From positions 62,001 to 126,000 of the forward strand of contig NZ_JARSBP010000005.1 of the NCBI RefSeq assembly GCF_029623955.1: a stretch of 64,000 nt of DNA. Direction: 5' to 3'. How positions within the stretch are numbered: the first letter of the stretch is position 1; the number at the start of each line of letters is the position of its first letter. This DNA is from Mycobacterium sp. 236(2023) (GTDB taxonomy: Bacteria; Actinomycetota; Actinomycetes; Mycobacteriales; Mycobacteriaceae). The notes beneath the pieces were generated by a model, which saw only the letters and a list, made by a program, of their open reading frames with translations, searched no databases and was not told the DNA's origin. This document shows, one piece after another, positions 1 through 8,529 of the stretch. The position numbers were made by a program, and so were the translations under genes.

Positions 1-357
1 CGGCCACGGGAAGCACGAGCACAGGGTGCAGATCACCAGGTTGTGCACCCCGGGGGCGTTGGCGACCGCCTGCAGGTGCTCACCCTCGGCGCCCGCCATG
101 CCCTCGGGCAGTTCGAGTTCGGCGATGGCGGCGGGCGTGTCGACGACGATGCGCGCAGCGAACTCGGGATCAGTCCACGCCTTCACGACGATCTTCTTGC
201 CGTTGATCGGCGTCATCTCCGACTCGAAGTAGGCGAGTACCTTGTCCACCGTTTGGCCTGTGATGACGCCCTTTTCGATCAGGAGCCGCTCCAGCGCGGC
301 GACCCGGTCAGCACTGAGCTGCTCCCGATCGGACGGGTAGGCAAACTGGTCGGTCAC
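1..357 (-). CDS. nthA: Nitrile hydratase alpha subunit, cobalt type (partial, 3' end outside window)
   Basis: The first 119 residues of the metal-carrying subunit of nitrile hydratase, which hydrates nitriles to amides in the cytoplasm. The metal-binding motif CTLCSC (Cys110, Cys113, Cys115) is complete just before the window edge. The threonine in CTLCSC is typical of cobalt enzymes, whereas iron enzymes carry CSLCSC. The GTG start lies inside the stop codon of the beta subunit gene (GTGA overlap), so the subunits are probably translationally coupled. The order beta then alpha is the one usual for cobalt-type operons. An activator/cobalt chaperone gene may follow outside the window. Thiocyanate hydrolase gamma subunits share the motif, but the adjacent full-size beta subunit favours nitrile hydratase. 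Confidence 0.9.
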   Translation of the reverse strand, partial: MTDQFAYPSDREQLSADRVAALERLLIEKGVITGQTVDKVLAYFESEMTPINGKKIVVKAWTDPEFAARIVVDTPAAIAELELPEGMAGAEGEHLQAVANAPGVHNLVICTLCSCFPWP

Positions 358-1091
358 TTGTCCTCCTCGACGGGTTGCAGATAGGCCTCGAACAATTCGG
401 CGTAGAGCGTGTTGGCACCGGGTTCGGCACGCGGGCCCCACAGTTCTTCGGGCGTGAACTCGACGATGTAGATCGGCATCGGATCGCCGATACCGTCTCC
501 GGTGGCGACGAAGTAGCCGTAATCGCCTTCGAAGATGCGTTGCACCGTCCCGACCTTCGCGCGCAGATACCCCGGCAGGCGCGTGTGGTCCGCGGCGGGA
601 ACGTCGGCGATCTCGACCTTGTCACCGACCGCGAACTTCGGATGCGCGACGTCACGGCGGGGACTGTCCCCGCGCCGCAGATAGTCGATCACCTGATCGT
701 CGATCGCCGAGTCTCCCGGCTCCTTCGCCGGTGGATCGGGCTCGCCGAGGATGGCGCTGATCTCATCCTCCGACACGTAGCCCTTCTCGACGAAGAATCC
801 GCTGATCCCGCCGAGCCACTTCTCGTAATAGCGAAACTTGAAGTAATCAAACGGATTCATCCCTTCGGCGCCGGTGCGCAGCGAGGCCCAGGTCCATTCG
901 TCGCGGAACTCGGTCGGCACGTCGTCGATCGGGTACTCCGGCAGCGCCGAGCCCAGATGGTTGCTCAACCCCATCATGGCCACGTGGATGCCGAAGATCC
1001 GCTTCTCCCAGTCCTCGACGAAGACGCGCTTCTCGAGGTTCAGCGGTTCGGGGAGCCCTTCGAGCCCGCCGAGATAGTGCTGGAGCTTCAT
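354..1091 (-). CDS. nthB: Nitrile hydratase beta subunit
   Basis: A 245-residue protein. It has a helical N-terminal half (MKLQHYLGGLEGL onward) and a C-terminal SH3-like barrel that begins near HPKFAVGDKVEI and ends with the YIVEFTPEELWG signature of nitrile hydratase beta subunits. It forms the heterodimer with the alpha subunit encoded directly downstream. The ATG was chosen because it overlaps the stop of the upstream membrane-protein gene (ATGA) and gives the conserved N-terminus. An in-frame extension upstream reads into unrelated sequence. The N-terminus diverges from the common beta-subunit start, so the substrate range cannot be inferred. Confidence 0.88.
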   Translation of the reverse strand: MKLQHYLGGLEGLPEPLNLEKRVFVEDWEKRIFGIHVAMMGLSNHLGSALPEYPIDDVPTEFRDEWTWASLRTGAEGMNPFDYFKFRYYEKWLGGISGFFVEKGYVSEDEISAILGEPDPPAKEPGDSAIDDQVIDYLRRGDSPRRDVAHPKFAVGDKVEIADVPAADHTRLPGYLRAKVGTVQRIFEGDYGYFVATGDGIGDPMPIYIVEFTPEELWGPRAEPGANTLYAELFEAYLQPVEEDK

Positions 1092-1612
1092 GCTGGTGCG
1101 CCTTCCGTGTCGGGACGGCCGGCGGGCGCCGCGCGCGTCATCAGATTGGCCAGGTACTCCGAGGCGATGCCGAACGTCGCGCCGAGGACACACGCGCACG
1201 CCGCCACCAATCCCGGATGCGAAATGCTTGTCGCGGTGACCAACTGGCCCGTCCCGGCCACCGTCGACACCGTCGAGGCGAACCCGACGACGACGGCGGG
1301 CGTCGTGGACAGGAACCCGACCCAGGACGCCTGAACCATGACTGCGCTGCCGACGCCGACCGCGATCGCGGTGGCGGTCAGGCTGCCGCCCAGCACGTGC
1401 GCTGCGTACAGGCTGGCGCAGGCGATGGCGACACCGACCAGGTTCGAGCACACCGACTTGAGCCATCCCGCGGGGCCGCCGCCGACGAAGAAGAACGACG
1501 CCCAAGCCAGGAACACCACCCAGATGGGAACGGTGATCACCGTGGCCGTGAAGGCCACCGCCACCCCACCGAGCACACCGATGCTCAGTGTCAGCGCAGA
1601 CCGTGAGTCCAT
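1088..1612 (-). CDS. DUF1097 family membrane protein
   Basis: A 174-residue, very hydrophobic protein with about five membrane segments rich in Gly, Ala, Val and Ser. It matches the DUF1097 (YcdZ-like) type of small inner-membrane proteins, whose biochemical role is not established. It is the first gene of the nitrile hydratase operon and overlaps nthB by four bases, so it is co-translated with it. A transport or metal/nitrile uptake role is a guess from position only. The start MDSRSALTLSIG directly precedes the first hydrophobic helix. Confidence 0.75.
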   Translation of the reverse strand: MDSRSALTLSIGVLGGVAVAFTATVITVPIWVVFLAWASFFFVGGGPAGWLKSVCSNLVGVAIACASLYAAHVLGGSLTATAIAVGVGSAVMVQASWVGFLSTTPAVVVGFASTVSTVAGTGQLVTATSISHPGLVAACACVLGATFGIASEYLANLMTRAAPAGRPDTEGAPA

Positions 1613-1716
1613 ACAGTCCTCCTCATCTCGTGAACTACGTTGGCCGCGTTGTGTTTCCAGGAGGTAACCCGCGCTTTGCGGCTGGGCTCCCATCGCGACA
1701 GGAATGCGCCAAAACA

Positions 1717-1765
1717 GGACACGTGCCTGCCGTCCCGGACACGTCGACTGCAATTCCGGACATCG
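1717..1765. promoter_or_regulatory. Three direct repeats in the divergent nitrile hydratase / GlxA promoter
   Basis: The 190-base divergent region 1613-1802 carries GGACACGT at 1717 and again at 1737, and a weaker GGACATCG at 1758. The spacings are 20 and 21 bases, two helical turns, which is how AraC-type regulators bind tandem direct repeats on one face. The GlxA/AraC gene beside it is the obvious candidate binder and would control both itself and the nitrile hydratase operon. Confidence 0.45.
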
Positions 1766-1802
1766 GCGCGCACAGGAATACGGTCGCGGCCACGCTGACG
1801 CA

Positions 1803-2771
1803 ATGAGTACCGCCGTCCACCGCCATCCGCACATCGCCGTGCTGGTCTTCGACGGTGTCCGCGGGCTGGACGTCACGGGTCCGCTGGAAGTGTTCGACGT
1901 CGCCCGGGCTCTGGGGTTCGGTTACACCTTCGGGCTCTACTCGACCACCGACACGATGACGATCCGGTGCGCGTCGGGACTCACCGTCGCGACCACTCCG
2001 GCGTCCGCGCTGACCACCGACATCGACACCCTCCTCGTCCCCGGCAGCGAGGATCTGGTCGCCAAAGGCGTGCCGTGGCACCTACTGCGGACGATCCGTG
2101 CTCACGCGGGACGGGCCCGTCGGGTCGCCTCGGTATGCGCGGGCTCGTTCGCGCTGGGTGCCGCGGGTCTGCTCGACGGCAGGCGGGCGACGACGCACTG
2201 GCGACATCTGGACACCTTCGCGGCACGTCATCCGTCGGCCTTCGTCGAACGCGATTCGGTGTACACGCACGACAGCGACGTGTGGACGTCCGCCGGTGTC
2301 GCGGCAGGTATCGATCTGGCGCTCGCGCTGGTCGGCGACGACCACGGTGCCGCTGCCGCACAGGAGATCTCGAAGGACATGGTCATTCTCGGCAGGAGGA
2401 TGGAGGGCCATCCACAGATCTCGGTGGCGGCGCGCACTCCTCGCCCCAAGCATCCCGAGATCGACCGATTGCTGGCGACGGTCAACGTCGATCCCGCGGG
2501 CCACTACGAACTCGACACGGTGGCAGCGCAACTCGGGGTGAGTTCGCGGCACCTGACGCGACTCTTCAAGGCGCAGGTCGGCATGACGCTGCGTCAGTAC
2601 GTCCACGAGATCCGTCTCGAGAACGCTATGACCCTGGTGCTGTCGGGCGAGTCATTTCGCGCCGCGGCCCGGCGCAGCGGGCTTCATTACGGGGCCAGCG
2701 TGCGGGATCATCTCTCCCGGCTACTGGTCGATACCCGTCGTGCGGAACCGGTTTCGGTACATGCCGGGTGA
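1803..2771 (+). CDS. GlxA family transcriptional regulator (DJ-1/PfpI plus AraC HTH)
   Basis: A 322-residue regulator. Residues about 8-185 form a class I glutamine-amidotransferase-like (DJ-1/PfpI) domain with the SVCAGSFALG nucleophile-elbow motif. Residues about 220-315 form the paired AraC helix-turn-helix (LDTVAAQLGVSSRHLTRLF). The second HTH looks slightly degenerate (AARRSGLHYGASVRDHL). It is divergent from the nitrile hydratase operon and is its likely regulator. Its last 51 bases overlap the end of the convergent paralogue. The start is the first ATG giving the usual N-terminus HPHIAVLVFDGV; upstream codons run through the repeat region. Confidence 0.85.
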   Translation: MSTAVHRHPHIAVLVFDGVRGLDVTGPLEVFDVARALGFGYTFGLYSTTDTMTIRCASGLTVATTPASALTTDIDTLLVPGSEDLVAKGVPWHLLRTIRAHAGRARRVASVCAGSFALGAAGLLDGRRATTHWRHLDTFAARHPSAFVERDSVYTHDSDVWTSAGVAAGIDLALALVGDDHGAAAAQEISKDMVILGRRMEGHPQISVAARTPRPKHPEIDRLLATVNVDPAGHYELDTVAAQLGVSSRHLTRLFKAQVGMTLRQYVHEIRLENAMTLVLSGESFRAAARRSGLHYGASVRDHLSRLLVDTRRAEPVSVHAG

Positions 2772-3761
2772 GATGCCCAGATTGCGACGGAACGTCCTGC
2801 GCAGCGTGTCGGGTGTCCCGAAGCCGGTGCGGCGTGCCACCGCGTCCTGACTCTGATCGCCGGTCGCGAGAAGCACTTTGGCGGCTTCCAGCCGGGCCTG
2901 CTCGACGAACCTCGCCGGTGTCGTCCCGACCTGCTCGCGGAACACCCGCACCAGATGGCGCTCGCTGACCGCGGCGCGGGCGGCCATGGCAGCGATCGAG
3001 TGATCGGCGCCGGGGTCGGCAACGACCGAATCGACGATGTCCCGCAGACCGCCCGTCACCGGAAGCGCGGATTGCGCCCACACGCTGAACTGCGCCTGCC
3101 CTCCGGGACGCTGGAGGAACACGACCATCCACCGCGCCACCCGCCTGGCGACGGCGGGCCCGAAGTCGCTCTCGACCATGGCCAGCGCCAGATCGATTCC
3201 CGCTGTGATCCCCGCGCCGGTAATGAACGGGCCGTCCTGGACGAACAGCGAGTCGGGATCCACCTCCACCTTCGGGAACTGGCGGGCCAGCGTCTGGCAG
3301 TGCGCCCAGTGCGTGGTTGCGCGCCGCCCGTCCAGCAGCCCGAGGGCTGCGAGTACGAACGACCCTGTGCACACCGAGGCGATCCGGCGGGCACGCGGCG
3401 CCAGCACCCGGACCATCCGCATCGCATCGGGGACCGAGTCCGGCGTCGGCTCTTCGGGGATGTCGTGGACACCCGGGGTGAAGCTGAAATTCGCGGGGAC
3501 GCCGCCGGGAACGAGGAGCGTGTCGATGGCGGCCGGGACCTCGTCGAGCGAGAGGTCGACGTCCAATTTCGCGTAGGCCGTCGTACCGACCGCTTCACCG
3601 GTCGGCGAGGCCAGCAGGACCGTGTAGCGGGCGCCGAAGTCGTTGGCGCGTGCGAAGATCTCCAGCGGCGCCGCCACGTCCTGAAGCGTCACCTTGTCGT
3701 AGAGGGCGAACGCAACGGTCTTGGTCGTTGGTCCAGGGTGATGTCCCGATTCGTCGGCCAC
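2721..3761 (-). CDS. GlxA family transcriptional regulator, second copy
   Basis: A 346-residue paralogue of the preceding regulator. It has a DJ-1/PfpI-like domain at about residues 14-195 (SVCTGSFVLAALGLL) and a full AraC HTH at about 235-330 (MAARAAVSERHLVRVFREQ and FGTPDTLRRTFRRNLGISP). It lies 103 bases downstream of the MFS transporter gene on the same strand and could regulate it. The gap holds an inverted repeat GTAAC-N8-GTTAC at 3817-3834. The 3' end overlaps the convergent GlxA gene by 51 bases. Confidence 0.87.
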   Translation of the reverse strand: MADESGHHPGPTTKTVAFALYDKVTLQDVAAPLEIFARANDFGARYTVLLASPTGEAVGTTAYAKLDVDLSLDEVPAAIDTLLVPGGVPANFSFTPGVHDIPEEPTPDSVPDAMRMVRVLAPRARRIASVCTGSFVLAALGLLDGRRATTHWAHCQTLARQFPKVEVDPDSLFVQDGPFITGAGITAGIDLALAMVESDFGPAVARRVARWMVVFLQRPGGQAQFSVWAQSALPVTGGLRDIVDSVVADPGADHSIAAMAARAAVSERHLVRVFREQVGTTPARFVEQARLEAAKVLLATGDQSQDAVARRTGFGTPDTLRRTFRRNLGISPGMYRNRFRTTGIDQ

Positions 3762-3864
3762 GTGTCTGTTTCTGCCCTTCTGGTGCCCCGCGACGCCCCC
3801 TCACCGCCGCGTCAATGTAACCGGAATCTGTTACCTCCGTGTTGCATTGGCCATTCCTTCGCGC

Positions 3865-5010
3865 TTAGGGAATCGACGGAAAGGCGCGCCGCGCGCAGAC
3901 TGCGACCGTGAGCCCGGCGGCGATGAGGCCCACCGCGAACCACGGCAGCACACCGAGGTCGGCGACGGTGAGCAACCCGGCTCCGATGGCGGCTCCGCCG
4001 GCGATACCGAGATTCGCCGTGGCGTTGATCCAGGCACCGGCCAGTTCCGGCGATACCGCCCGCGTGCGGACGGCGCAGGCCTGGTAGACCGACGGGACCC
4101 CGCCGAACGCCCCGTTCCACACAGCGGCGGCGAAGACGACCCAGCCGAGCGACGGCGAGGTCAACGCCAGGATCAGCAGGCCTGACATCGCGACGGACAG
4201 GACCACGACCGCGGTGAGTCGCGGGTTGTGGTCGAGCGTCCTTGCCGTGCAGAACAATCCGATGAATCCGCACGCACCGCAGACCAGAAGCAGCGGCCCG
4301 ACGAGCACAGGGTCGAGCCCGGCCGACAGGAACGTCAGGCTGATGAACGTGTAGAGCGTGAACTGTCCCAGATAGGTGAGCGTGTTCGACGCGGCCACCG
4401 CCGCCAGCCCCGCACGGCTCCCTGAACCGGACCCGTCCAGGTGATCGCCGGGCACGCTCGGTAGGAGCACGGCGACGAGAACCAACACCGCCACCGACGC
4501 CGCCGCCAGCACGGCGAACGACACCCGCCAGCCGACAGCGGTACCGAGCGACGTCGAAAGCGGCACTCCGAGAACGAATCCAGCGGACGCACCGCCGGTC
4601 GCGATGGCCAGGGCACGCCCGACGTAGGCGCCCGACACCAGTCGCGGGACGTAGCCGATGCACAACGAGAAGAACAATGCGTGCGTGATTCCGCCGATGA
4701 CGCGCCCGGCGGCGACGACGGCGAACACCGGAGCGGCGGCGACCATCGCGTTCGACACGGCGTAACCGGCAAGCGTGAGCAGCAGCAGCGGCTTGCGCGG
4801 GTACCGGCTGGTGAGCAGCGTGAGCGGCACTGCGAGCGTGGCGACCATGACCGCGTAGAGCGTCACGAGCAGACCCGTCGTCGACGCCTCGACGCCAAAT
4901 CCGGCTCCGATTCCGGTCAGCAGGCCGACGGGTAGCACTTCGGTGGTGACGGCCAGACACGACGCCACCGCGAGCGACAGCAGTGCAGGCAATGCGGGGC
5001 GGAGAGTCAC
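3865..5010 (-). CDS. MFS transporter, drug/sugar efflux (AraJ-like)
   Basis: A 381-residue major facilitator superfamily protein with 12 predicted membrane segments and the motif-A-like loop LLTSRYPRKPLLL between helices 2 and 3. The sequence type (TTEVLPVGLL in helix 1, then ALFFSLCIGYVPRL) matches the DHA1 efflux permeases often annotated as arabinose efflux or chloramphenicol-resistance pumps. It sits 51 bases from the divergent ROK regulator, which probably controls it. The substrate is unknown. Confidence 0.82.
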   Translation of the reverse strand: MTLRPALPALLSLAVASCLAVTTEVLPVGLLTGIGAGFGVEASTTGLLVTLYAVMVATLAVPLTLLTSRYPRKPLLLLTLAGYAVSNAMVAAAPVFAVVAAGRVIGGITHALFFSLCIGYVPRLVSGAYVGRALAIATGGASAGFVLGVPLSTSLGTAVGWRVSFAVLAAASVAVLVLVAVLLPSVPGDHLDGSGSGSRAGLAAVAASNTLTYLGQFTLYTFISLTFLSAGLDPVLVGPLLLVCGACGFIGLFCTARTLDHNPRLTAVVVLSVAMSGLLILALTSPSLGWVVFAAAVWNGAFGGVPSVYQACAVRTRAVSPELAGAWINATANLGIAGGAAIGAGLLTVADLGVLPWFAVGLIAAGLTVAVCARRAFPSIP

Positions 5011-5061
5011 CCGGAGGAATATACTCAGAGCGCGAGTTAAATCAACTGGAATATTGGTGCC

Positions 5062-6246
5062 ATGCCCGAGGAGCCCGGATCCGCGTCACAGGTGCGGTGG
5101 TACGGCGCGGCCAAACTGATCGGACTGGCACGCGCGGAACCCGGCATCACCCGCGCCGCCGCTGCGCAACGGCTCAGGATGAGCAGCGGAGGTGCCGCGG
5201 ACCTGGTGGCGAGGCTGCGGCGCGCGCGTCTTCTCGAAGAGACACCGGCACCCGCACAGGGTCGCGGCAGACCGACCACCGTGCTGTGCCCTCACCCCGA
5301 GGGTCCGCTGGTCCTGGCCGTCGATCTGCGGCCGGGTGATTGGAGCCTGGCGCAGGCGGGTCTCGACGGCGTTCCGCGCCTCGTGGCACAGGGCAAGCAC
5401 GGACGCGCCGGCCACGCCCGCGTCGTCGACGACATCGCCAAGGAGATCGCGACCGCCCACCGTGACCTGGACGGGCGGGTCCGCGCGGTATCCGTCTCTG
5501 CGGCAGGAACTTTGAGCGACTCGCGGCTCGTGCAGTTCACCACCAGAGGATGGCGCGATGTCGATCTGACTGCGTTGACCGGCCGGCTGCCCGCCTCCGC
5601 GGGCCTGCCGCTCGTGTTGGGCAACGACGCGACCCTCGCCGGCCTCGCGGAGGCACGGTCGGGGTCGGCACGCGACGCGGGCACCGTGCTGCACCTCATC
5701 GTCATGGTCGGCCTCGGCGGGACGCTCGTCGTCAACGGTGAGCCCGTCACCGGAGCCCACGGTGCGGCAGGCGAGTACGGGCACATCCCTTTCGGCGACC
5801 CGAACCTGGAATGCCCCTGCGGTGCGCGTGGCTGCTGGGATCTGGCCATCGACGGGCGTGCCCTCGCCCGGCATCTCGGCGACCCGGCGCCCGCGGATCC
5901 CGTCGCGTATGCACGCGACCTTCTGCATGAGCGCCCGCCTGGCAGCGCGAAGGCCTTCGACGCCGTCGCTGCGGATCTCGGGCGTGGCATCGCCGGACTC
6001 GTGAACCTGCACGACCCCGAGATCGTCACGCTCGGCGGACTCGCCCCACCGCTACGGGCGGCCGCACCCGAGGTCTTCGACGACGCGTACCGCGGCGGCC
6101 TGATGACGTTCCGCAAGGAAGCCGCCCCGCCGGTGCGTGACGGTCTGCTCGGTGACGACGCACCGCTGCACGGCGCCGCGGCGCTGGCCCTCGACCACGT
6201 GACAACCGAAGCAGCAATGGCGGATTGGGCCGCACGATATGCCTAG
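5062..6246 (+). CDS. ROK family transcriptional regulator / sugar kinase-like protein
   Basis: A 394-residue protein with an N-terminal winged helix-turn-helix (about residues 15-65, GITRAAAAQRLRMSSGGAADLV) followed by a ROK domain of actin-like fold. The ROK zinc motif is readable as GHIPFG then CPCGARGCWD, with His, three Cys and a final Asp where Glu is usual. The ATP-site motif GLGGTLVVNG is near residue 215. The HTH indicates a NagC/XylR-type repressor rather than a pure glucokinase. It is divergent from the MFS pump. Its stop overlaps the convergent hydrolase by four bases. Confidence 0.82.
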   Translation: MPEEPGSASQVRWYGAAKLIGLARAEPGITRAAAAQRLRMSSGGAADLVARLRRARLLEETPAPAQGRGRPTTVLCPHPEGPLVLAVDLRPGDWSLAQAGLDGVPRLVAQGKHGRAGHARVVDDIAKEIATAHRDLDGRVRAVSVSAAGTLSDSRLVQFTTRGWRDVDLTALTGRLPASAGLPLVLGNDATLAGLAEARSGSARDAGTVLHLIVMVGLGGTLVVNGEPVTGAHGAAGEYGHIPFGDPNLECPCGARGCWDLAIDGRALARHLGDPAPADPVAYARDLLHERPPGSAKAFDAVAADLGRGIAGLVNLHDPEIVTLGGLAPPLRAAAPEVFDDAYRGGLMTFRKEAAPPVRDGLLGDDAPLHGAAALALDHVTTEAAMADWAARYA

Positions 6247-6923
6247 CCCCAGGCCTGAACCAGCACCTTCGAGGTTGTGACCAGTCCCAGGTGCAGCGAG
6301 ACCATCGACAATGCGGCCGCCTCCAGCCCCTCATCGGTACCGCGGACCAGGTCTTGGAGGACGGTCACCCGGTAGCCGAGGTTGGACGCGTCGAACGCGG
6401 AGTTGAGTACGCAGCAGTCGGCCATGATGCCGTCCAGCACCACCGCGGTGACGCCCATCTGGCGCAGCAGGAAGTCGAGGTCGGTGGGATAGAACGCCGA
6501 CAGCCGCTTCTTGCCGGTGACGATCTCGTCGCCGGGAACGACCTCGGTGACAAACTCGGTCCATCGACTTCCGTGCAGCGCATGCTGTTCGGCGCCCGGA
6601 ATCGGCCCCACCAAGCGCGGGAAGGTGACCCGCCATGCACTGCTGCTCGCGCCGCGGACGTCGTCGATCCCCGACAGTCGTAACTCCGAACGCACGTGGA
6701 TGACCGGCACACCGCGGTCCCGTGCCGCGCGGTGGAAGGCGTCGATGGGCGCGATGATCTCCCGGCCCCGGGGCGCCGGGCATGGGCAGTGGGGATCCTC
6801 CGACAGGTGACCCTCGTGCATGTCGATGGAAACGATCGCGGTTCGGCGCGGGTCGAGCCACGCCGCGAAATCGCCTGAGGGATCGAGGTCGTGCTCGGTG
6901 CCATGAACGAGGTGGCTGATCAT
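6243..6923 (-). CDS. Cysteine hydrolase of the isochorismatase family
   Basis: A 226-residue protein of the isochorismatase-like fold. The triad is visible: Asp34 in AIVSIDMHEG, a Lys at 138-139 in TGKKRLSAF, and Cys171 in GIMADCCVLNS. Relatives include RutB (ureidoacrylate amidohydrolase), biuret and nicotinamide hydrolases. The start codon overlaps the stop of the nucleobase permease (ATGA), so the pair is probably one operon dedicated to a nucleobase-derived or ureide amide. The exact substrate cannot be read from sequence. The N-terminal 25 residues are longer than usual. Confidence 0.83.
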   Translation of the reverse strand: MISHLVHGTEHDLDPSGDFAAWLDPRRTAIVSIDMHEGHLSEDPHCPCPAPRGREIIAPIDAFHRAARDRGVPVIHVRSELRLSGIDDVRGASSSAWRVTFPRLVGPIPGAEQHALHGSRWTEFVTEVVPGDEIVTGKKRLSAFYPTDLDFLLRQMGVTAVVLDGIMADCCVLNSAFDASNLGYRVTVLQDLVRGTDEGLEAAALSMVSLHLGLVTTSKVLVQAWG

Positions 6924-8347
6924 GACGTCGACACCTGCGCGGTCGTCGCGGCATCGCGACGCTCCACCATCGGGCGGAACCCGTAGTTGACGAGGACATG
7001 CAGTCCGAGCAGCAGGATGATGCCGAGCATCATGGGGGTATCGATCAGTCCGGAGATCTGCGGCGGCAGAGCGGCGAGGATGTCATCTGGAATCCATTGG
7101 GCACCAAGCGAAACAATGAATGAAGTGGCCGCCACCGCGATGTTCAGGTCGTCCCACCGGACTTTCTGCAGCATCTGGATGCCGCTGATGGCGATGATGC
7201 CGAAAAGGATCGTCGACGCGGCCGACAGCACCGCCCCGGACAGACCCGCGATGAACATGCTGACCTGTGGCAGGAACGCCAATGCGAACGCGAAGATGCC
7301 CGCCGCCATCGTGACGAATCTGCTGCCGATTCGTGTGATGCGGATGATGCCAACGTTTTCCGGGTAGGACGTCGTCCCGATCCCCCCGAAGGCCGCACCG
7401 ACCGTCGACCCCAGGAACTCCGTGAAGAGGCCGCGGTTGATGCGGTTCACCGTCAGCTTCTCGTCGCCCCATCCCGCGACCAGGGTGTACATGCCCATCG
7501 CCTCGGCGCCGGCTTGGAAGAACGCGAGCAGCATCAGCACCACCACCGGCCACGCCACCCCGAACCCGAAGGGCAGCAGCGTCGGCACCCCGACGATGGA
7601 CGCCTCGGTCACGTCCGGTGGCGACCAGATTCCGGTCACCAGTGCGAGGATCGAGCCGACGGCGATGCCGATGACGATCGCGGCACGCTTGAAGAGGGTG
7701 TTGCCGCCGAAGATCATGCACGCCAGGATCACGACCACCACCGCAAGGCCGATCCAGAAGCTGGACCATCCGTACGAGTCCGTGCCGGGTGTCCCGAACC
7801 AGCCGGGCAGACCGATGCTCGCCAGCTGCGCCCCGATGATGACGAACAACGTCCCGAAGACAATCGGGTCCGCCGCGAACTTCCGGATGTGCCCGAACAC
7901 GCCGAGCTTTCCGATCGGAATCGTCAGCGCCATGAAGATCAGCCCCGCCACCATCATGGAGCCGAAGGCGGTGCCGAGGTCATAGCTGGCGGCCGCTGCA
8001 AGGATCGCGACGAAGAACGCCGCGGTGGGGCCCTGAACGATGGGCAGCTGCACGATGCGACTCGACTGCAGGATCGTGACGAGGCCGGTCAGCAGGAAGC
8101 AGGCCTGCACGATGTGGCTGACGTCCTCCTGGCTCAGTTCCAGCGTGGCGCCGATCAGAACCGGGAAAATCCAGATCCCGGTCAGGGCGAGCAGGTGCTG
8201 GAGACCGAAGAGGCCGGTCTTGGGCAGTGATACGCGGTCCTGGATGCCGACATCCAGCACTGCGTCATCACCGGCAGTGACTTCAGACACACAATAATGT
8301 GTACTGCTGAGCTGAACCTCTGTCAACCGCGAAGCGGCCTTTCCCAT
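6920..8347 (-). CDS. NCS2 family nucleobase:cation symporter (uracil/xanthine permease type)
   Basis: A 475-residue membrane transporter with about 14 hydrophobic segments. Family signatures include the substrate-site region near QAGAEAMGMYTLVAGW and GGIGTTSYPENVGIIRIT, corresponding to the conserved NxGxxxxT-type motif of UraA/UapA transporters. It is coupled to an isochorismatase-type hydrolase, as in pyrimidine or ureide utilisation modules. The N-terminus is uncertain: the ATG used here gives a 40-residue tail without a clear ribosome site, while a GTG at 8290 would shorten it. A palindrome ACACAATAATGTGT (8289-8302) lies between these two candidates. Confidence 0.85.
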   Translation of the reverse strand: MGKAASRLTEVQLSSTHYCVSEVTAGDDAVLDVGIQDRVSLPKTGLFGLQHLLALTGIWIFPVLIGATLELSQEDVSHIVQACFLLTGLVTILQSSRIVQLPIVQGPTAAFFVAILAAAASYDLGTAFGSMMVAGLIFMALTIPIGKLGVFGHIRKFAADPIVFGTLFVIIGAQLASIGLPGWFGTPGTDSYGWSSFWIGLAVVVVILACMIFGGNTLFKRAAIVIGIAVGSILALVTGIWSPPDVTEASIVGVPTLLPFGFGVAWPVVVLMLLAFFQAGAEAMGMYTLVAGWGDEKLTVNRINRGLFTEFLGSTVGAAFGGIGTTSYPENVGIIRITRIGSRFVTMAAGIFAFALAFLPQVSMFIAGLSGAVLSAASTILFGIIAISGIQMLQKVRWDDLNIAVAATSFIVSLGAQWIPDDILAALPPQISGLIDTPMMLGIILLLGLHVLVNYGFRPMVERRDAATTAQVSTS

Positions 8348-8476
8348 GATTCTTATCTGCTGGTAATCGGCCTTAACGAGGGCGTTACCCCAATCCCGGG
8401 CACGTGCTGCGAAGTTCGATGCAACTTAAATTCCGCTACGGCGTCAGCCTCGGGAATGAAACCCCTTGGATTCCGG

Positions 8477-8524
8477 TTGTACGCCGCACAAGCTTATGTA
8501 ACATCGTTCTATAAGAAGGGGACA
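8477..8524 (+). promoter_or_regulatory. Probable promoter, operator-like sequence and RBS of the hydrolase-tetR operon
   Basis: In the 182-base gap between divergent genes, TTGTAC (8477-8482) and TAACAT (8499-8504) are spaced by 16 bases as possible -35 and -10 elements. The stretch GTAACATCGTTCTA over the -10 is an imperfect palindrome and could be the operator of the TetR protein encoded in the same transcript. A good ribosome site AAGAAGGGG precedes the ATG at 8530. Confidence 0.35.
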
Positions 8525-8529
8525 CGACA

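Noticed and set aside
3817..3834. GTAAC-N8-GTTAC as a GlnR or regulator site upstream of the second GlxA gene
   Set aside because: The spacing does not fit GlnR, the arms are only five bases, and no repeated copy supports it; mentioned only in the gene entry.
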